A stretch of DNA of 64,000 nt from CAYWBU01 sp942491525. GTDB taxonomy: Bacteria > Desulfobacterota > Desulfomonilia > UBA1062. Position 1 is the stretch's first letter. Each line of letters begins with the position of its first letter. Location: assembly GCA_942491525.1 (NCBI GenBank), contig CALOBW010000044.1, forward strand, positions 1-64,000, written 5' to 3'. The position numbers and the translations under genes were made by a program. Shown piece after piece: positions 33,015 to 41,522 of the stretch. Below the pieces are notes generated by a model. It was not told the origin of the DNA. It did not search any database and saw only the letters and a program-made list of their open reading frames with translations.

Positions 33015-34028
33015 ATGTTGATTGTGCTCAAAGCCGGCACCTCGCGCGAGGAGGCCCAGCAGATTCTGGACCTGATCAGCCGGGCGGGGCTGAAGCCGCT
33101 CTTCATGCCGGACAGCCGCGGCAGCATCGTGGGGGCCGTGGGCGACCTGCGCAAGCTGCTGAAGCTCAACCTGGAGCAGCACCCGCTGGTGGACCATCTG
33201 GCACCCCTGCAGTCGCCCTACAGCCTGGTCAGCCGCGAAATGCATCCCCACGACACGGTTGTCAGGATCGGGAAGGTAGCGGTGGGCGGCGGCAGCTTCA
33301 CCGTGATTGCCGGGCCCGGCGCGGTCGAGAACTACCAGCAGATGCTCAGCACGGCCCAGGAGGTCAAGGCCGCCGGCGCCCATGTCCTGCGCGGCGGGGC
33401 CTTCAAACCCCACTCCAGCCCCTACTCCTTCCAGGGCCTCGGCAGCGAAGGCCTGGCCATCCTGAGCAAGGTCTCAAGCGCCGTCGGCCTGCCGGCCATC
33501 ACCGAGGTGGTGGAGAGCGAAGATGTGGATGAGGTCGCCAAGCATGCGGACGCCTTTCAGGTGGGCGCGCGCAACATGCAGAACTACCGCCTGCTAAAGG
33601 CCCTGGGCAACAGCCATAAACCGGTGATCCTCAAGCGCGGCATGGCGGCTTCGGTTGAAGACCTGCTGCTGGCGGCCGACTTCATCGTCAGCCAGGGCAA
33701 TCAAAGCGTGATCCTCTGCGAGCGCGGCATCCGCACCTTCGAGACCGCCACCCGCAACACCCTGGACCTCAACTCCATCCCCTACATCAAGGAGCACAGC
33801 CACCTGCCGGTCATCGTCGACCCCTCCCACGGCACCGGGGTGCGCGAATATGTATCCTCCATGACCAAGGCCGCCGTCGCCTGCGGCGCCGACGGCATCC
33901 TGATCGAGGTCCACAACGACCCGCCCGCGGCGCTTTGCGACGGCGCCCAATCCCTCTACCCCAAACAGTTCGGCCGCCTGATGCAGGAGATCAAACCCTT
34001 CGTGGAGGCCGCCGGCAAGCATCTCTGA
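33015..34028 (+). CDS. aroF: DAHP synthase, AroF/Thermotoga type, with the metal-ligand Cys replaced by Gly
   Basis: 337 aa. N-terminal ferredoxin-like (ACT-type) regulatory domain of about 70 residues, then the barrel with RGGAFKPHSSPYSFQGLG, ARNMQN, LKRGMAAS and DPSHGTG. Known reaction: phosphoenolpyruvate + erythrose-4-phosphate to DAHP, the first step of aromatic synthesis. The metal ligands His (DPSHGTG), Glu (GILIEVHNDP) and Asp (LCDGAQSL) are present. The fourth ligand, Cys in the family motif AGPCSVE, is Gly102 here (IAGPGAVEN, codon GGC at 33318-33320). Either the enzyme works with an altered metal site or serves another function, or the base is wrong. It has its own leaderless promoter. 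Confidence 0.88.
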   Translation: MLIVLKAGTSREEAQQILDLISRAGLKPLFMPDSRGSIVGAVGDLRKLLKLNLEQHPLVDHLAPLQSPYSLVSREMHPHDTVVRIGKVAVGGGSFTVIAGPGAVENYQQMLSTAQEVKAAGAHVLRGGAFKPHSSPYSFQGLGSEGLAILSKVSSAVGLPAITEVVESEDVDEVAKHADAFQVGARNMQNYRLLKALGNSHKPVILKRGMAASVEDLLLAADFIVSQGNQSVILCERGIRTFETATRNTLDLNSIPYIKEHSHLPVIVDPSHGTGVREYVSSMTKAAVACGADGILIEVHNDPPAALCDGAQSLYPKQFGRLMQEIKPFVEAAGKHL

Positions 34029-34113
34029 TTATCAATTTTGTTGATAAACCTTAATTTATAATCTATCGTTTAATTCTGATTGAACTAAAGCTTTGCCGAT
34101 TGAAGGAGTAGCT

Positions 34114-35496
34114 ATGGAAACAACTGTTGAGCGCATGCCCACCTGGAAGATGGTCGTCTACACCATGGGGCAGTTCGGCTGGTCGCTGATGGCGGCCCTG
34201 GCCGGCCTGCTGACCTACTTCTACATCCCGCCCGATACCGGCGAAGCCGCCTTTCCGGTTCTGATCAGCCGCGAGGCGATCCTGGGCTTCACGGTCGTCG
34301 GCATCAGCGGCTTCCTGGCCCAGTGGGTGGGACTCTTCTTCGACCCGCTGATTGCGGCCATGTCGGACCGCAGCAAGTCCCGGCTGGGCCGGCGTCGCAC
34401 CTACATGCTGCTGGGGGCCCTGCCGACGGCCCTGCTCTGCTACCTGATCTTCCATCCGCCCATGGCCGAAGCCAGCCGCCTCAACGCCTACTGGGTCATC
34501 GGCGCGGTGGTGCTCTTCAACATCCTCATCTCGGTCTACCGCACCCCGCTGGGCGCCCTGGTTCCCGAGATGGGACACACCTCCAAGGACCGCATGTTCC
34601 TCTGCACCATGCACTCGGTGATGTGGATCCTGGGTTACGCCATCGGCGCCATGGCCATCTTCGCCATCAAGGACAAGCTGCAGACCTCCTTCGACATGAC
34701 CCCGCTGGTGGCCTTCCGCACCATCGCCCTGAGCTTTAGCGCCCTGGCCTTCATCACCATGATCCTGCCCTGCTTCGTGGTCGACGAGCAGCGCTACTGC
34801 GCCGGGCACGTCTCCAACGAGCCGCCCCTCAAAGCCCTGATTGAAGCCTTCAAGAACCGCGACTTCTTCATCATCACCATCAGCCAGACCATCTACTTCA
34901 TGGCCGACATGCTACTGCAGCTGGGACTGATCTACTACATCACCGTGCTGATCGGCCTCAAGGAGTCCATGGTGGCCGTTCTGGGCGGCGCCATGGTGGG
35001 CCTGAGCATCTGCTGGTACTACTTCGTCAACAAGGTTGCCGAAAGGGTCAGCAAGAAGAGGATCGTCAACTTCGGCTTCAGCCTGCAGGCCGTCATCTTC
35101 ATGATGCTCTGCGTATCCGGTCTGGTACCCCTGATACCGCCCATGGTCTGGGCCTGGCTGATCATCATTCTGATGAGCGTCGTGGCCGCCATCCTGGGCA
35201 TCGTGCCCGGCGCGGTGACGGCCGATGTCGTGCGCGCCGACGGCGTGCGCACCGGCGTTCACAAGGAGGCCACCTTCGGCGCCGCCATGGCCGTCTTCAT
35301 GAAGATCCCCATGTCGCTGCCGCCGCTGATCTTCCCGCCCATGATCCTGCTGGGCCGCAGCACCGAAAACCCCATAGGCGTGCGCCTGACAACGGTGGTG
35401 GCCTTCATCCTGATGCTGGCCGCGATTGCGGTCTGGAACATGTACGATGAGCGCCGCACCCTGGAAACACTGGCGCAGGAGGACGGGGCAGCCTAA
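34114..35496 (+). CDS. MFS transporter, glycoside-pentoside-hexuronide (GPH) type
   Basis: 460 aa from the ATG preceded by AAGGAG; the longer frame starts seven codons earlier without such a site. Twelve membrane helices, with the GPH landmarks FDPLIAAMSDRSKSRLGRRRTY (loop 2-3, here DRSKSRLGRRRTY) and YRTPLGALVPEMG. Cation-linked uptake of sugars or other organic solutes is known for the family; members near other metabolic genes carry different solutes. A perfect TATAAT lies at 34057-34062, with a small hairpin (TTATCAA...TTGATAA) just before it. It faces a convergent gene with no gap. Confidence 0.85.
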   Translation: METTVERMPTWKMVVYTMGQFGWSLMAALAGLLTYFYIPPDTGEAAFPVLISREAILGFTVVGISGFLAQWVGLFFDPLIAAMSDRSKSRLGRRRTYMLLGALPTALLCYLIFHPPMAEASRLNAYWVIGAVVLFNILISVYRTPLGALVPEMGHTSKDRMFLCTMHSVMWILGYAIGAMAIFAIKDKLQTSFDMTPLVAFRTIALSFSALAFITMILPCFVVDEQRYCAGHVSNEPPLKALIEAFKNRDFFIITISQTIYFMADMLLQLGLIYYITVLIGLKESMVAVLGGAMVGLSICWYYFVNKVAERVSKKRIVNFGFSLQAVIFMMLCVSGLVPLIPPMVWAWLIIILMSVVAAILGIVPGAVTADVVRADGVRTGVHKEATFGAAMAVFMKIPMSLPPLIFPPMILLGRSTENPIGVRLTTVVAFILMLAAIAVWNMYDERRTLETLAQEDGAA

Positions 35497-36657
35497 TCAG
35501 TAGCTGCCCGTGATGGCCAGCAGTTCATCAACAAGCTCGGCCAGCGCGTCCCCGGGTAGCTGAGCGGCATAGGCGGCTGCGGCCTTTGAATTGTGGCCGA
35601 AGTTCTTGAGCAGCACTAGGGCGATCTCCTCCCGGTTGTAGAAGTCGCGGCTGATACTGTTGGGCATGCGGTGCTGGGGCTCATTGCCGAGGCTGACAAT
35701 CAGATCACGGATGCCGCCCCGGTTCTGCTCCACCATCACCTGCAGGTCGTAGAGCAGACCGATATGACCGCTGAAGACCGCCTCGAGCAGCACGTCACCG
35801 ATGTCATCGGGAGCGAAACTCAACTGAATGGAGGAGTTGTAGATGACAGCATAGTCATCCCTGTCCCGGCAGGCTGCCACATAGTGCTCCATGACGCCAT
35901 CGCGGAGAGTCTCCATGTGCGATGTCGGGATCCACTTGCCGTCCATGGGCAGCTCTCGATCGTTCCAGATGCGGTCATCCAGATATTTGTAGCCCGCATT
36001 CTTAACGATCAGGCGGGTGCCGGCATCCACAAACTCCTGCAGGGAGCTGCCAATGGAGAGCGCGGCCGGATCAGCCATGTAGCCACCCAGAACCTCCGTC
36101 AGTTGAACCACCAGCTCAGCCTTGTCGGCCGCGTCCAGGGTCAGATAACCGCCGCAGTTGAGCTCCATGAGCACAACTTCATGGGTGGTCTCGTCCAGAA
36201 AGCGGGCGATCTGACCAAATATGTCATCCGGGCCGGCCCCGAAGATCCCGTGGAAGATGCGCAGCTCACCGCTCCTGGGATCACGCTTGAAGCGGATATC
36301 CAACGAACGGTTGCCCTCAACCAGCTGGGAGTAGACATCAACCTCCTGGGTCACGGAAGATGCATAGACGATCTCCTGCACAATCCCCAGCCCGTTGAAG
36401 AGATTGAGGAACGGATCAAGTCCGCCGGCAATCTCCGTGATGGTCAGCGAGTCGCGCTCCAATGAATAGGTTCCGGCATCATGGGCACTGGGAACGGTGA
36501 TCTGATAAAGCGCCTTATCGCCCAGATCACTCCAGGCATCCGCCATCCAGTTCCTGAAGTCCCAACGGTACTCATCTTCCACAACCGGCGGCAGACCGGA
36601 CATACCTGAACAGAAAAAAAAGAGGGTTAGAGCGAGAACTGCCTTGACGTGTTTCAT
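35497..36657 (-). CDS. Secreted phosphatidylinositol-specific phospholipase C-like protein
   Basis: 386 aa with a signal peptide (residues 1-20, VLALTLFFFCSGMSG). PI-PLC X-domain features: ITVPSAHDAGTYS carrying the first catalytic His (near residue 60), GNRSLDIRF, and RIFHGIFG with the second His region. It probably cleaves inositol- or glycerol-phosphodiesters outside the cytoplasm; in bacteria it may also be non-catalytic. AGGAGG precedes the ATG. Nothing else in an operon. Confidence 0.75.
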   Translation of the reverse strand: MKHVKAVLALTLFFFCSGMSGLPPVVEDEYRWDFRNWMADAWSDLGDKALYQITVPSAHDAGTYSLERDSLTITEIAGGLDPFLNLFNGLGIVQEIVYASSVTQEVDVYSQLVEGNRSLDIRFKRDPRSGELRIFHGIFGAGPDDIFGQIARFLDETTHEVVLMELNCGGYLTLDAADKAELVVQLTEVLGGYMADPAALSIGSSLQEFVDAGTRLIVKNAGYKYLDDRIWNDRELPMDGKWIPTSHMETLRDGVMEHYVAACRDRDDYAVIYNSSIQLSFAPDDIGDVLLEAVFSGHIGLLYDLQVMVEQNRGGIRDLIVSLGNEPQHRMPNSISRDFYNREEIALVLLKNFGHNSKAAAAYAAQLPGDALAELVDELLAITGSY

Positions 36658-36723
36658 GATGCCTCCTGTAGCATAAACTTTATTAAATATATTTGATAGG
36701 AGGCGGTCTTGTAAAGGATGAGA

Positions 36724-36753
36724 TAAAAAAAAGCCCGGCCATTGGCCGGGCTT
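36724..36753 (-). terminator. Rho-independent terminator of the PpiD-like gene
   Basis: On the minus strand AGCCCGGCC, AAT, GGCCGGGCT, then a run of eight T. It lies 15 bp after the stop codon. Confidence 0.93.
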
Positions 36754-36767
36754 TCTGACAAACCTGC

Positions 36768-38612
36768 TTAGATCAGCTTCTTCTCATAGATAACGATCTT
36801 ATGGCGCGAGCGGGCCTCCTCCATGAACTGCTGGAAGAGAGCCTGGCGTTTCTGGTTCAGCAGCTCATTGCGAATGGATTCGCGCTGCTTATCGGTCATT
36901 TCGGCCAGATCTGCGGCAACCTTATCCTTGAGCCAGACCACATAGACCATGCCGTTGGAGGCGTAGACCTTGGGTGTCTCCAGCTCAGCCAGATCCTGCT
37001 TGACGGAGGGCAGGTTGCCCAGCTTGGGAATCGACCAGGCCGAGTTCTTGAACTCGCCGGTGGTCTTGATGTCGCCCTCTAGCTCGGCCGCCGCCATCTT
37101 CTCGGCCGCCTCGCGGGCCAGCACAAAGGACTTCTCCTTGGTCAGATCGTCAATCACGGCTTCCCTAACCTCGTCCAGCTCCGGAATGCGGGCCGGGATG
37201 CGGGTCTTAACCTTGTAGACCAGATAGCCGTCATCAAGCTTGATCACATCGCCCAGCTCACCCTCCTGGAACTTGAAGGCCTCGCCGGCGACCAGACTGC
37301 CCTGAGGAATTGCGGCGCCGCCCTTCTCGGTGAAGGGACCGGTCTCTTCAACCTTGAGCCCCTTGACCTCCGCATAGGCGTTGATGTCCATGCCGGAAAG
37401 CTCATAGATATCCATGAAGGCGCCGTGGGCCTGATCATAGGCCAGGTCACGCACGGCAATTTCCGCCAGATTCTCTCTGATCTCGGCGGCCACCTCGTCA
37501 AAGCTCCTGGTGGAGGCGGGCGTCAGCCCATCCATCTTAAGAATGTGGAAGCCGAAACGGGTGCGGAAGGGCCCGGCAATCTCGCCGGGCTGCATGTTGA
37601 AGAGCTCGCCGTCCAGGTTGTCCACGAAGGCACCCATCTTGACCTCACCGAGATCGCCACCCTTGGCGGCGCTGCCGGGATCTTCAGAGTGCGTCTTGGC
37701 CAGGGCGGCAAAATCCTTGCCGGCCTTGGCATCGGCCAGCAGCTTCTCAGCCTCGGCCTGCTTGGCGCTGACGGTCGCCTCATCGGCATCCGCCTCAACC
37801 TTGACCAGAATATGCCGGGCCTTGGCCGTCGCCTCGCTGGAGTAACGGTCCATGTTCTCGTCATAGTAGCGGCGGACATCCTCATCGCTGACCTTGGCAT
37901 CGATATCATCAAAGCTGAACTCGATGTACTCGATGACGCTCTCGGGCGCGGTCCTGTACTTCTCCTTCTGCTCATCATAGAAGATGCCGAGCTCGCCATC
38001 GTCAATCACCACAGCAGCCGCATAGTCAGCCGGACTGAAGGCGATGTAGTTGAGATTGTAGGTGTCGTTCTTATCCAGGTAGGACGCCTCAACTTCAAAG
38101 TCAGCCACCACCACGCCGTCGCTGAGCATGGTTTCCAGGCGCTGACGCACCAGCATCTTGCGCCACTCGATCTCAAATTCGGGCGCACTCAGGCGGGATG
38201 CGCTCAGATAACGGCGGTAGCTCTCATCATCATACTGGCCGTTGCGGCTGAAGTTCTTCTCCACCTCGGCCTGCAGATCCTCATCGGTGACCACAATGCC
38301 CAGGCGCTTGGCCTCCTGCTCGATGATGTAGCTGTCGATCAGGCTGTCGAGGACGCTGCGCTCAAGATTGAGGCGCTTAAGCATCTCAGCGTTCAGATAG
38401 TTGCCGAAGCGCTGGCGGTAGGCCTCAACGGCGTTGCCGTAGGCCGCCCGATACTGGGCCTCGGTGATCATAACCTTGTCAACCTTGGCCACGGCGCTGG
38501 AATTACGGTTCATCATCATGAAACCGGTTCCCACGGCAAAAGAGAGGATAATCAGGCCGAAGACAAATTTGATCAGCCAACTCTTGGAATGTTTGCGCAT
38601 ATAGGTAAGCAT
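36768..38612 (-). CDS. Periplasmic peptidyl-prolyl isomerase/chaperone, PpiD/SurA type
   Basis: 614 aa. One N-terminal membrane anchor (residues 14-34), SurA-like N-terminal chaperone domain (about 35-190), a parvulin domain (about 265-365; ARHILVKVEA, GGDLGEVKMGAFV, FGFHILKM), and a second SurA-like helical region at the C-terminus. Assists folding of secreted and outer-membrane proteins. GGGAG precedes the ATG. Single-gene transcript with its own terminator. Confidence 0.92.
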   Translation of the reverse strand: MLTYMRKHSKSWLIKFVFGLIILSFAVGTGFMMMNRNSSAVAKVDKVMITEAQYRAAYGNAVEAYRQRFGNYLNAEMLKRLNLERSVLDSLIDSYIIEQEAKRLGIVVTDEDLQAEVEKNFSRNGQYDDESYRRYLSASRLSAPEFEIEWRKMLVRQRLETMLSDGVVVADFEVEASYLDKNDTYNLNYIAFSPADYAAAVVIDDGELGIFYDEQKEKYRTAPESVIEYIEFSFDDIDAKVSDEDVRRYYDENMDRYSSEATAKARHILVKVEADADEATVSAKQAEAEKLLADAKAGKDFAALAKTHSEDPGSAAKGGDLGEVKMGAFVDNLDGELFNMQPGEIAGPFRTRFGFHILKMDGLTPASTRSFDEVAAEIRENLAEIAVRDLAYDQAHGAFMDIYELSGMDINAYAEVKGLKVEETGPFTEKGGAAIPQGSLVAGEAFKFQEGELGDVIKLDDGYLVYKVKTRIPARIPELDEVREAVIDDLTKEKSFVLAREAAEKMAAAELEGDIKTTGEFKNSAWSIPKLGNLPSVKQDLAELETPKVYASNGMVYVVWLKDKVAADLAEMTDKQRESIRNELLNQKRQALFQQFMEEARSRHKIVIYEKKLI

Positions 38613-38742
38613 GCAGTTCTCCCTCAGTACATTATTTTACTGGGGCACGATAGATGAATAGGCTGATTATTGCAAGAAATTCGTTACAGTCGGCGCAAGA
38701 TAAACAGCAGGATACATTTACAAATTTTTATAAAAGTTATTA

Positions 38743-38772
38743 TTGACAGCAATGGTGAAAATAAATTATATT
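38743..38772 (+). promoter_or_regulatory. Strong sigma-70-type promoter of a candidate small RNA
   Basis: TTGACA (38743-38748), 18 bp, TATATT (38767-38772). It points away from the PpiD-like gene into a gene-free stretch that ends in a terminator. Confidence 0.6.
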
Positions 38773-38778
38773 CCCACT

Positions 38779-38869
38779 ATTGATTGGCTAACTCTCAGGT
38801 TGCTGAGGTTGCTTGTTAAAGAGGAGGTCTCAATATACTTTTCCCTGGGTCGAATGATCCAGGTTTTTT
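38779..38869 (+). ncRNA. Candidate small RNA, about 91 nt
   Basis: Bounded by the promoter at 38743-38772 and the terminator at 38844-38869. Inside are a hairpin CTCAG-GTTG-CTGAG, a single-stranded AGGAGG stretch and the terminator stem. No start codon follows the AGGAGG at a usable distance, so a peptide is unlikely. I do not recognise an RNA family (not 6S, SRP or tmRNA). The GGA motifs could also be CsrA-binding sites. Confidence 0.55.
38844..38869 (+). terminator. Terminator of the candidate small RNA
   Basis: CCTGGGTC, loop GAAT, GATCCAGG (one G-T pair), then six T. Confidence 0.8.
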
Positions 38870-39332
38870 ATTGCCAAATCCCCCGCCGGTAACGCCGGGC
38901 CTCGCGCTCAAAATCATAGAAGAGATCACGGTACTCGAACCAGAAGGCACGGTAGCATCTGGCATAGCCATCCCGGATGATGCGCCCGTTGACCAGCACC
39001 CCGTCAAGATAGAGGTAGCCCAGCGTGCGCCCGTAGCGGTCGACCGGATCATCGGGCGGAATCACCAGCCGCACATCGCGATCCAGAACCATCTCCGTCA
39101 GATAGGCCTTGCTCTGCTCGCCAAACGGCTCGGCCTTGCCGTAGGGCGAATCGATCTCAGGGGCATCCACGCCCACCAGCCGCACCTTGCGCCCGTCGGC
39201 CAGCCGCACCGTATCGCCGTCAAAAACCTGCACAACCCTTACGGTATCGTGATTAACGGCCCAGCTGTAAATAAAACTGCCGGCGAGCATGATTGCCGCC
39301 AGCAGCATAAGAGTGATCCGCGGCATACCCAT
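38868..39332 (-). CDS. Thermonuclease-family (SNase-like) nuclease
   Basis: 154 aa with an N-terminal signal or anchor helix (residues 5-26). Staphylococcal-nuclease fold: VFDGDTVRL, the Arg and acidic residues in RLVGVDAPEIDSPYGKAEPFG, and DRYGRTLGYLY. It probably degrades nucleic acid in the periplasm or at the surface. The end overlaps the small-RNA terminator by 2 bp on the opposite strand. No ribosome-binding site precedes ATG-GGT-ATG; the second ATG (39326) lies downstream of TTGCCT and TACCTT boxes and may also be leaderless. Confidence 0.86.
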   Translation of the reverse strand: MGMPRITLMLLAAIMLAGSFIYSWAVNHDTVRVVQVFDGDTVRLADGRKVRLVGVDAPEIDSPYGKAEPFGEQSKAYLTEMVLDRDVRLVIPPDDPVDRYGRTLGYLYLDGVLVNGRIIRDGYARCYRAFWFEYRDLFYDFEREARRYRRGIWQ

Positions 39333-39363
39333 AAGGTAAGCCGCTTCATCTTTCAGGCAACAG

Positions 39364-40497
39364 CTATCTAAGCTGCCCCAGACCGATCAGAATCTCATCC
39401 GAGTAGATCTCATGATGCGAAACCGGCGCCAGGTGCATGCCCGGCAGAAATCTGAGCGAAGTCTGGGCCCCCTCACTGACCAGAATCGGATAGAACTTCT
39501 GCCAGAAGGCGTCCACCTCGGCCATATCCGTATCAACCACGCTGGTCACCCCCGACTGGGAGGGCGGGAAGACCGTGTCGTCGATGCCGAAAACGGTCAC
39601 GGCATGGGTGATGCCGCTGACCGGCAGATTCTCATCACTGCCGATGATGGCGCAGTCGCCGATATCCTTGAAGTAGCGGAACATGCGGCCCGGTTCCAGA
39701 CCGACGACGGAAGACCCGAAGCCGCGGCAGGAGTCGCCCACCATGCCCTTGGTGATGCCCCAGGATGCACCGGCCACATCATCGGCATGTCCCTTGAATG
39801 CCAGGGTGCCGATGCGCAGACTCTCCCAGGAGAACTGCATCAGCATGCTGAAGCCGCCATGCTTCCAGTCGGCATAGCCGGCCGGACAGACCTGACCCAT
39901 ACCCACCACCGTATCCGGATAGGCCGAGGTGATGCGGCGGGTCAGCAGGCCGCCGTGGGACCAGCCCACAACTATCAGATCAACACCGATAGCATCGGCC
40001 GGATCTTCCAAATCAACTTCATCAACGACCACACTGAACTCCATATCTGTCAGGGGCACATAGTTATTGAGCTTCATACCCTTCCCGGCCAGCAGGTAGC
40101 GGGTGATACCCATCAGGATCACATCCTTGCCGCGGTCGCCGCGCCACTCCTCGTCGTCACCATAGGGCGTATCCACCACCGGCACCAGCACCACGCCGGA
40201 CTTGCTCTTGAGCGCCAGGTCATTGGAGAACTTCCAGGCGTCGGCCGGGCGCTGGGCATGGCCGGTCAGGAATAGAATCACCGGCCCGGCCAGGGCGCCG
40301 CGCTGCTGATCGGCAGCCTTTTCGGCTTCGGTCCTGGCATCCACCACACTGTAGTAGGATTTCAGCTTCTCACCATTGAACACAACCTTGAGGCTCTCGG
40401 TCGCCGGTCGGCCATCCAGCAGACGCTCTTCAGCCTGAGCAACAGCGGGGAAAACTAACATCACAGCCAGAACGGCCAGCAGAAAATTCTTATGCAT
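39364..40497 (-). CDS. Secreted alpha/beta-hydrolase, unknown substrate
   Basis: 377 aa with a signal peptide (NFLLAVLAVMLVFPAVAQA). A nucleophile elbow GWSHGG (serine at about residue 182), an early oxyanion-type GPVILFLTGHAQ, and candidate Asp and His residues further on (FGIDDTVFP; a His-rich segment SHHEI near the end). It resembles lipase/esterase-like hydrolases, but no family can be named. It is directly upstream of the nuclease gene on the same strand, 31 bp apart, so both may be co-transcribed. Confidence 0.72.
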   Translation of the reverse strand: MHKNFLLAVLAVMLVFPAVAQAEERLLDGRPATESLKVVFNGEKLKSYYSVVDARTEAEKAADQQRGALAGPVILFLTGHAQRPADAWKFSNDLALKSKSGVVLVPVVDTPYGDDEEWRGDRGKDVILMGITRYLLAGKGMKLNNYVPLTDMEFSVVVDEVDLEDPADAIGVDLIVVGWSHGGLLTRRITSAYPDTVVGMGQVCPAGYADWKHGGFSMLMQFSWESLRIGTLAFKGHADDVAGASWGITKGMVGDSCRGFGSSVVGLEPGRMFRYFKDIGDCAIIGSDENLPVSGITHAVTVFGIDDTVFPPSQSGVTSVVDTDMAEVDAFWQKFYPILVSEGAQTSLRFLPGMHLAPVSHHEIYSDEILIGLGQLR

Positions 40498-40599
40498 CGA
40501 ACCACACTCCTCTTAATGATATTTATATACCCCATTATATGAAATAAAGAGCCGAGACAAGCCCGTATCAGAATTGCAATTCAGGAGTGGAGGCGTGTT

Positions 40600-41262
40600 C
40601 TAGGAAGGCGTGGAGCCCTTGTCGATATCGATGATGGTGTGCCCGCCCGGGAAGGTCTTGGTGACGTAGGCGTTGAGACTCTCCATCTTGGTGATAATCT
40701 CTTTGATCTTGCGCGCCTCAGCCAGCAGATCAAGCGCCTTCTGGCTGACGGCCTCGTCAGCGGCCAGCTTCTCGATCTCACGGGCATGCCCCATCAGCAC
40801 GGTCAGGGGCTGAAAAACCTCATGGGCCGTGGTGGAGGCCATCTGGGTCACCAGATCAAAGGACTGCAGCCGGATGCGGTCCTGGCTGAGCGCGATGTAT
40901 TCAAAGGCGCGCTTGACCGTGTGGCGCAGCAGCTCGGTGCCGAAGGGTTTGATGATGTAGTCGTAGGCGCCCTGCCGCAGGGCCTTGATGACATTCTCGA
41001 TACTGGCGTGACCCGAGATGACGATCACCACCGTGTCCTTGTGACGCTTGTTGATGTAGTCGATCACGCCGAAGCCGTCGATATCCGGCATCATCAGATC
41101 GGTGACAACTACGGGAAAGGATTCCGTGCTTAAGATCCGGATGGCGTCTTCGCCGCCGATGGCCTTGACGACCTCAATGCCGTCAAGCTCCAGAATATCT
41201 TCAACCAGGCAGCAGTCGCCCTCGTCATCGTCGACTACCAGAACTCGTCGCAGACTCTCCAC
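40600..41262 (-). CDS. Receiver fused to histidine-kinase dimerisation domain, no ATPase domain
   Basis: 220 aa. An intact receiver (DDDE at residues 11-14, Asp55 in TDLMMPDIDG, Ser83, Lys105) is followed by a HisKA/DHp-like segment with H box TAHEVFQP (His147) and no catalytic domain. It has the same build as the protein at 417-1091, but with a normal phosphoacceptor. A 60-aa gene lies 5 bp upstream. Inference: a phosphorelay intermediate (receiver plus histidine phosphotransfer) or a regulator that dimerises through a recycled DHp domain. Confidence 0.82.
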   Translation of the reverse strand: MESLRRVLVVDDDEGDCCLVEDILELDGIEVVKAIGGEDAIRILSTESFPVVVTDLMMPDIDGFGVIDYINKRHKDTVVIVISGHASIENVIKALRQGAYDYIIKPFGTELLRHTVKRAFEYIALSQDRIRLQSFDLVTQMASTTAHEVFQPLTVLMGHAREIEKLAADEAVSQKALDLLAEARKIKEIITKMESLNAYVTKTFPGGHTIIDIDKGSTPS

Positions 41263-41267
41263 GGCTC

Positions 41268-41450
41268 TCAGTTGTCATTCTGAGTCAGGGATAGATTCCC
41301 CAGATAGGAGTGCACCAAGGCTACCACCGGCGCGGCCACAGGATCGCAGTGCTCTTCATAATCGACCACAAAACGCTCCCCTGCAAAAAATATAACTACA
41401 GGCCGCACATCATCCCACTTTTCCAGATTGCTCATTTGATATTCGGTCAT
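41268..41450 (-). CDS. Small unknown protein upstream of the receiver-DHp gene
   Basis: 60 aa (EYQMSNLEKWDDVRPVVIFF...). No known motif. It ends 5 bp before the receiver gene on the same strand, and GGGAGG lies about 12 bases before the ATG, so it is probably translated with it. Confidence 0.45.
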   Translation of the reverse strand: MTEYQMSNLEKWDDVRPVVIFFAGERFVVDYEEHCDPVAAPVVALVHSYLGNLSLTQNDN

Positions 41451-41522
41451 GTCCTGACTAAACCTCCCGTGATAACCTACCTATTTGTTATCGGTTACGG
41501 CCCTGATTTCTTGAGAACTTTT

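Noticed and set aside
38779..38869. tRNA or 6S RNA in the promoter-terminator unit
   Set aside because: GGGTCGAATGATCC looks faintly like a T-loop, but no acceptor stem, D or anticodon arm can be drawn, and the length is far below 6S RNA.
38821..38869. Short peptide after AGGAGG in the candidate small RNA
   Set aside because: No ATG, GTG or TTG occurs 4-12 bases after the AGGAGG.
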